Position numbers and translations under genes: made by a program
Source: Candidatus Atribacteria bacterium
GTDB lineage: Bacteria; Atribacterota; Phoenicimicrobiia; Phoenicimicrobiales; Stramentimicrobiaceae
Direction of reading: 5' to 3'
DNA length: 5,550 nucleotides
Assembly (NCBI GenBank): GCA_016934875.1
Contig: JAFGSC010000272.1
Span: forward strand, 1-5,550
Shown here: positions 4,322 through 5,550 of the stretch, piece after piece
How positions within the stretch are numbered: the stretch's first letter is position 1
How the letters are laid out: each line of letters opens with the position of its first letter
Notes under the pieces: model-generated
Databases searched by the model: none
Told to the model about the DNA's origin: nothing
Seen by the model: the letters and a program-made list of their open reading frames with translations, nothing else

Positions 4322-5550
4322 ATGAGTCATAAACCTAGAAATTTTGATGCAATTATTATCGGTTCTGGTCAGGGAGGAAATCCGCTTGCGATCGCGCTCG
4401 CTCAAAAGGGATGGCAGGTTGCCCTGGTAGAGCGTGAACACATTGGAGGATCGTGCATTAATACGGCCTGCACGCCAACCAAAACCATGATCGCTTCAGC
4501 CAGAATTGTTCACCTTATCCATAGGGCACAGGACTTTGGAATTGACTCTGCCACTGGTTCGGTTAATCTTTCCAAAGTACTCAGGCGAAAAAATGATATT
4601 GTCACAAGTTTCAGAAACGGAAGTCGGGAACAGTTAACCTCAACTTCTGGTATTACTCTAATTGAAGGAAATGCTCGTTTTGTAGGAAAAAAACTGCTGG
4701 AGATAGATCTTTTGAAAGGTGAAAAAGAAAAAATACAATCAGAATATATTTTTATTAATACCGGGACCAAATCTTCAAAGCCTCCGATTCCCGGCATTGA
4801 TGATGTCAATGCTCTTGATTCCACGTCAATGATGGAAATTGACAAAATACCGGAACACCTGCTCATCATTGGCGGGGGGTACGTTGGCTTAGAATTCGGA
4901 CAAATGTTTCGCAGGTTCGGAAGCCAAGTAACCATTATTCAGCTAAACGACCAGCTCCTTCCTCTGGAAGACGAAGATATAGCTGAAGAAATTGCAGAAA
5001 TCCTTCAACAGGAAGGAATTCAGATACTACTCAGGACGAATACAGTTAAAATCGATGCCCCAGAGAAAGAGAAAATAGTTTTATCAGTGAAGATAGACGA
5101 GAAAGAGCAAACCCTTGAGGGTAGCCACCTCCTGGTAGCAACCGGAAGGGTGCCGAACACCTCCACTTTAAATCCAGAAGAAACGGGAATATCATTGGAT
5201 AATCGGGGCTTTATTCCAGTGAATGCCCGTTTAGAAACAACTGTTCCGGGCATATTCGCCATCGGAGATGTAAAGGGAGGCCCTGCATTTACCCACATTG
5301 CTTATGATGACCATAAAATACTTCTAAAGAACATCTTGGAAGGTGGTCAGGCAACGATTTCTGACAGAATCCTACCTTATGTTGTCTTTATCGATCCTCA
5401 GCTGGGGCGCATCGGATTGAATGAAAAACAGGCTAAAAGCCAAGGATATGATTACCGGGTGGCAAAGATCCCCATGAGCTGGGTAGCCAGGGCAATAGAA
5501 ACGGATGAAACCAAAGGCACCATGAAAGCAATGATCGATCGTAAAACCAA
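4322..5550 (+). CDS. FAD-dependent pyridine nucleotide-disulfide oxidoreductase, mercuric-reductase-like without HMA domain, C-terminus cut off
   Basis: My translation is open from ATG 4322 to the window end (409 residues; relatives are about 460). It is a class I flavoprotein disulfide reductase, a cytosolic enzyme family that passes electrons from NAD(P)H via FAD to a Cys pair. Visible parts: FAD-binding GSGQGG (14-19); redox motif GGSCINTACTPTKTM (42-56) with Cys45 and Cys50; NAD(P)-binding GGGYVGLEFG (184-193); ATGRVPNT (273-280); second FAD motif GIFAIGDVKGGP (310-321); start of the dimerisation domain PYVVFIDPQLGRIGL (352-366). The CTPTKTM motif, FRNGSREQL and EFGQMFRRFG fit a mercuric-reductase-like subgroup better than lipoamide dehydrogenase. 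There is no N-terminal HMA domain, no mer gene nearby, and the C-terminal region where MerA has its Cys pair, as well as the HPxxE catalytic motif, lie beyond the edge. Mercury reduction is therefore unproven and the substrate is unknown. Confidence 0.87.
   Translation, partial: MSHKPRNFDAIIIGSGQGGNPLAIALAQKGWQVALVEREHIGGSCINTACTPTKTMIASARIVHLIHRAQDFGIDSATGSVNLSKVLRRKNDIVTSFRNGSREQLTSTSGITLIEGNARFVGKKLLEIDLLKGEKEKIQSEYIFINTGTKSSKPPIPGIDDVNALDSTSMMEIDKIPEHLLIIGGGYVGLEFGQMFRRFGSQVTIIQLNDQLLPLEDEDIAEEIAEILQQEGIQILLRTNTVKIDAPEKEKIVLSVKIDEKEQTLEGSHLLVATGRVPNTSTLNPEETGISLDNRGFIPVNARLETTVPGIFAIGDVKGGPAFTHIAYDDHKILLKNILEGGQATISDRILPYVVFIDPQLGRIGLNEKQAKSQGYDYRVAKIPMSWVARAIETDETKGTMKAMIDRKT

Noticed and set aside
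4510..5298. Two minus-strand open frames (4510-4935 and 5020-5298).
   Set aside because: Both are antisense shadows of the oxidoreductase gene, whose motifs are unmistakable on the plus strand.

Overview
This is an AT-rich bacterial window with four protein genes, two of them cut by the window ends. No RNA gene, IS element or CRISPR array is visible. Strong AGGAGG-type ribosome binding sites, a GTG start and sigma70-like boxes fit a low-GC bacterium, Firmicutes-like or one of the deep anaerobic lineages such as Atribacterota. That placement is a guess from composition and gene style, and no marker gene confirms it.

Layout. Positions 1-1209 (minus strand) encode the N-terminal 403 residues of an exported MuiA-like DUF4140/DUF4139 protein. 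Positions 1372-2277 (minus) encode a complete CDF-family cation efflux protein of the CzcD/ZnT type. A gene-free, divergent stretch (2278-2816) follows. It holds the CDF promoter and, on the other strand, two similar promoter-like modules around a nested inverted repeat. Positions 2817-4004 (plus) encode a complete secreted PQQ-dependent sugar dehydrogenase-like beta-propeller (GSDH family). Positions 4005-4321 are non-coding and hold a good sigma70-like promoter with a dyad across its -35 box. Positions 4322-5550 (plus) encode the first 409 residues of a FAD/NAD(P)-linked disulfide oxidoreductase of the mercuric-reductase-like group without a metal-binding (HMA) domain.

How the genes relate. 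Each gene has its own RBS and a sizeable upstream gap, so four separate transcription units are more likely than an operon. Two genes could touch metal or thiol stress (CDF efflux, MerA-like oxidoreductase) and two products are exported (MuiA-like, GSDH). No shared pathway can be shown from this window.

The points most worth a second look are three. The GSDH-family protein keeps its catalytic His and Arg motifs but has Ile where the family's DEIN motif has a Glu. The dehydrogenase leader contains a nested inverted repeat between two near-duplicate promoter modules. An operator-like dyad overlaps the promoter of the oxidoreductase gene. I found no convincing evidence of an undescribed multi-gene system.
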